NCBI RefSeq assembly: GCF_003047265.1
Contig: NZ_PZYY01000005.1
Span: 62,001-126,000 of the forward strand
Length of the DNA: 64,000 nt
Direction: 5' to 3'
Source of the DNA: Nocardioides terrigena
Lineage (GTDB): Bacteria > Actinomycetota > Actinomycetes > Propionibacteriales > Nocardioidaceae
Made by a program: the position numbers and the translations under genes. Below the pieces are notes generated by a model. It had not been told where the DNA came from. It made no database searches and saw only the letters and a program-made list of their open reading frames with translations. Shown here one piece after another: positions 62,175 through 64,000 of this stretch; position 1 is the stretch's first letter; each line of letters opens with the position of its first letter.

Positions 62175-64000
62175 TCAGACCAGCTCGGCGAGCATCCGTG
62201 CGGCTCGCGCGGCTCCGCCGGTCTCCACCGCCCGGTAGTCCACGTCGCGGCCGAGCTCCCTCACCAGCGTCTCCGCGAGGACCTCGGGCTCGCTGGCGCC
62301 CGCATAGTCCAGGCAGGTGCCGGCGCGGTATCCCTCCAGCCGCCGCCGTACGTGGAACGCCTGCTCGAAGTGGTGCTGCAGCGGCACGTAGACGAACGGC
62401 TTGCGCAGCGCGGTCAGCTCCATGCAGGTGGTGAGCCCGCCCTGGGTGAGGGCGACGTCGCAGGCGGCCAGGTGCTCGGTGAGGTCGGGCAGGTAGCCGT
62501 GCACTTCGGCACCGTCGACCGCCGGCAGCGACCGGGGGTCGATGCGCGGTCCCGCCACGACCACGAAGCGCAGCCCGGGAACCGCCCGCCGGGCCAGGGG
62601 CACGGCGTCCAGGACCCGCCGGAGCAGGGGCAGCCCGACCCCCGAGCCTCCGACCGTGACGACGCAGACCTTCTCGTCCGGGCGGTGGCCGAGGCGTGCC
62701 CGCAGCTCGTCGACGTCGTACGCCGTCGGGTCGAAGCCGGTGACGTAGCCCGAGAAGTCGAACTCCTGCTCGGTCCAGTCCCGGATCGCGGGCAGCCCCG
62801 GCCCGAACCGGTCGGGCACCACGTCGTCGGGGTTGCCGACGAAGATCGAGCGGTCGCGCAGCGCGCGGAAGCGGGCCCGGTGCTCGATCATCTCCGCGTT
62901 GAGGTCGGCGGTGAGGACGGCCTCCTCCTCGCCGCCGTCCGGCATCGGCAGCCACCCCACGAAGTCGGTGAACCAGGCGTACGGCGTGCGCTTGAGGTGC
63001 GGGTTCTCGTGCAGGAAGTGGTCGACGTCCCACGCCTCGTCGCCGATGACGAGGTCGAAGTCCTCGCGCTCCATCAGCTCGTCGAAGACCATGAAGTTGT
63101 TGACCAGGATCTCGTCCATGCGCCGGAGGGCGTGGAACGCGTGCAGGTCGTGCTCGCCCGACTCCTGCTCGACGTGTCCCGACTCGCTGGCGAGGTGGCG
63201 CGACGCGGGGTGGATGCGCTCGCCGTGGGCTGCCAGCACCCGCGTCACCGGGTCCTGGGCGAGCCAATCGACCTCGAGGTCGGGGTGCAGCCGGCGCAGC
63301 TCACCGGCCACCGCCACGTCGCGGCGGGCGTGCCCGAGGCCGATGGGGGAGGAGATGTAGAGGGCCCGCCGCCGGCGTCCTACGGCGCGCGTGCGGGACC
63401 GTCGTGGGACGACCGGCGCAAAGCGCTCGGCGAAGGCACGGAGCTCGTGGTTGACCAGCACGGGGTCGCGCAGGAGCGGGCCGTGGCCGGCACCCTCGAC
63501 CACGACCAGGCTGCCCCCGGTCAGCTCCGCGAGCCGCTCGCCGTACGCCAGTCCGCGCACCTGGTCCTCCGACCCGTGCAGCACCGTGACCGGCACGGTG
63601 AGCTGCGCGCACCGCGCCTCGATGTCGCTGCAGACCGCGCCGTCGCACCCGAGCCTCCCGGCCGTCACGTCGACGAGGGTCTGCGGGGCCACCTGCCGAC
63701 CCCACGCCACGGCGTCCTCGAGCTGCTTGGTCGAGTGCGGCTCGTGGAACATCCGTCCGAAGAAGAAGTGCAGGAAGTCGTCGTAGCCGCCGCCCAGCCA
63801 GTGGTGCTTGTTGTACTTCTCCCACCCGACGGCGCCCGGCAGAGGCTCGTCCCACGGCACGTGGTCGCGTTCCGGGTCGGCCACGGAGGAGAAGCCGCAC
63901 GACGGGGCGATCGCGAAGAGGCCCAGCACCCGGTCCGGGTGGTCGGCCGCCACGTGCACGGACCAGGCCGCGCCGCAGGAGAGCGAGACCAGGACGGCCC
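62175..64000 (-). CDS. alpha/beta hydrolase fused to a glycosyltransferase (5' end outside window)
   Basis: Open reading frame that continues past the right edge, so the N-terminus is missing. The visible first 190 residues are an alpha/beta hydrolase: the nucleophile-elbow region LSCGAAWS near the edge, VTVLHGSEDQVRG (acid) and VVVEGAGHGPLL (His). The rest (about 205-600) is a GT1/MGT-like glycosyltransferase: YISSPIGLGHARRDVAVA (N-lobe), VCVVTVGGSGVGLPLL, then the donor-site region PDLTEHLAACDVALTQGGLTTCMELTALRKPFVYVP. No stop or start break is seen between the parts, so it is one fused protein. The substrate is unknown; a role in making or editing a glycoconjugate is inference. Confidence 0.8.
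   Translation of the reverse strand, partial: AVLVSLSCGAAWSVHVAADHPDRVLGLFAIAPSCGFSSVADPERDHVPWDEPLPGAVGWEKYNKHHWLGGGYDDFLHFFFGRMFHEPHSTKQLEDAVAWGRQVAPQTLVDVTAGRLGCDGAVCSDIEARCAQLTVPVTVLHGSEDQVRGLAYGERLAELTGGSLVVVEGAGHGPLLRDPVLVNHELRAFAERFAPVVPRRSRTRAVGRRRRALYISSPIGLGHARRDVAVAGELRRLHPDLEVDWLAQDPVTRVLAAHGERIHPASRHLASESGHVEQESGEHDLHAFHALRRMDEILVNNFMVFDELMEREDFDLVIGDEAWDVDHFLHENPHLKRTPYAWFTDFVGWLPMPDGGEEEAVLTADLNAEMIEHRARFRALRDRSIFVGNPDDVVPDRFGPGLPAIRDWTEQEFDFSGYVTGFDPTAYDVDELRARLGHRPDEKVCVVTVGGSGVGLPLLRRVLDAVPLARRAVPGLRFVVVAGPRIDPRSLPAVDGAEVHGYLPDLTEHLAACDVALTQGGLTTCMELTALRKPFVYVPLQHHFEQAFHVRRRLEGYRAGTCLDYAGASEPEVLAETLVRELGRDVDYRAVETGGAARAARMLAELV

Overview
The window is GC-rich chromosomal DNA of an actinobacterium. 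Gene content (class I lysyl-tRNA synthetase, DUF3151 and DUF3817 proteins, separate PurS and PurQ, class E sortase, SigE-like sigma factors, an SSS transporter paired with a DUF3311 protein) and the many leaderless GTG/ATG genes preceded by a TANNNT box suggest the Propionibacteriales, probably Nocardioides or a close relative. That placement is inference. I see no rRNA, tRNA, IS element, prophage or CRISPR array. Almost every base is in a gene or a short spacer; the longest gene-free stretches are just under 300 bp and are described under the sites they hold.

Left part (1-11.2 kb). A FCD-type GntR regulator converges on a minus-strand operon with overlapping or closely spaced genes: tctC, tctB, tctA (tripartite tricarboxylate-type uptake), a universal stress protein and a glucarate-dehydratase-like enolase. 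A LysR regulator diverges from tctC. Next come a small membrane protein, a CDP-glycerol-phosphotransferase-like enzyme, a GAF-type histidine kinase and an SDR protein.

11.2-23.3 kb holds an alpha/beta hydrolase, a flavoprotein, an exported metallo-beta-lactamase-fold enzyme, an ABC-F ATPase, a cold shock protein, an amidase and a signalling group: a MEDS-ATPase protein, a cyclic-nucleotide-domain histidine kinase, and a receiver domain fused to a thioredoxin-reductase-like protein that lacks the redox CxxC.

23.5-27.3 kb is the catabolic operon kdgD - 2,5-dioxovalerate dehydrogenase - gudD, which would take D-glucarate to 2-oxoglutarate. An 11-bp motif in the tctC/lysR spacer recurs upstream of kdgD, so the two distant loci may form one regulon.

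27.4-48.3 kb is mixed housekeeping: Nudix, aminotransferase, sortase, pyrE, DedA, a TrmH-type methylase, two SigE-like sigma factors with a membrane protein, fba, an SSS transporter, a nitrilase with a divergent GntR regulator, lysS, an HTH regulator and a lipid kinase.

48.5-62.2 kb carries most of a dispersed purine cluster (purA, purD, purB, purC, purS, purQ) with small genes between. The right edge cuts a protein that joins an alpha/beta hydrolase to a glycosyltransferase.

The most unusual structure is a pair of genes for AbiEi/DUF559-like proteins (38580-39566 and 49970-51001). Each lies between two copies of a long palindrome in the same orientation; one palindrome ends 3-11 bp beyond the stop codon and the other lies about 75-120 bp upstream of the start. 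The palindrome sequence is shared within each locus but differs between the two loci.
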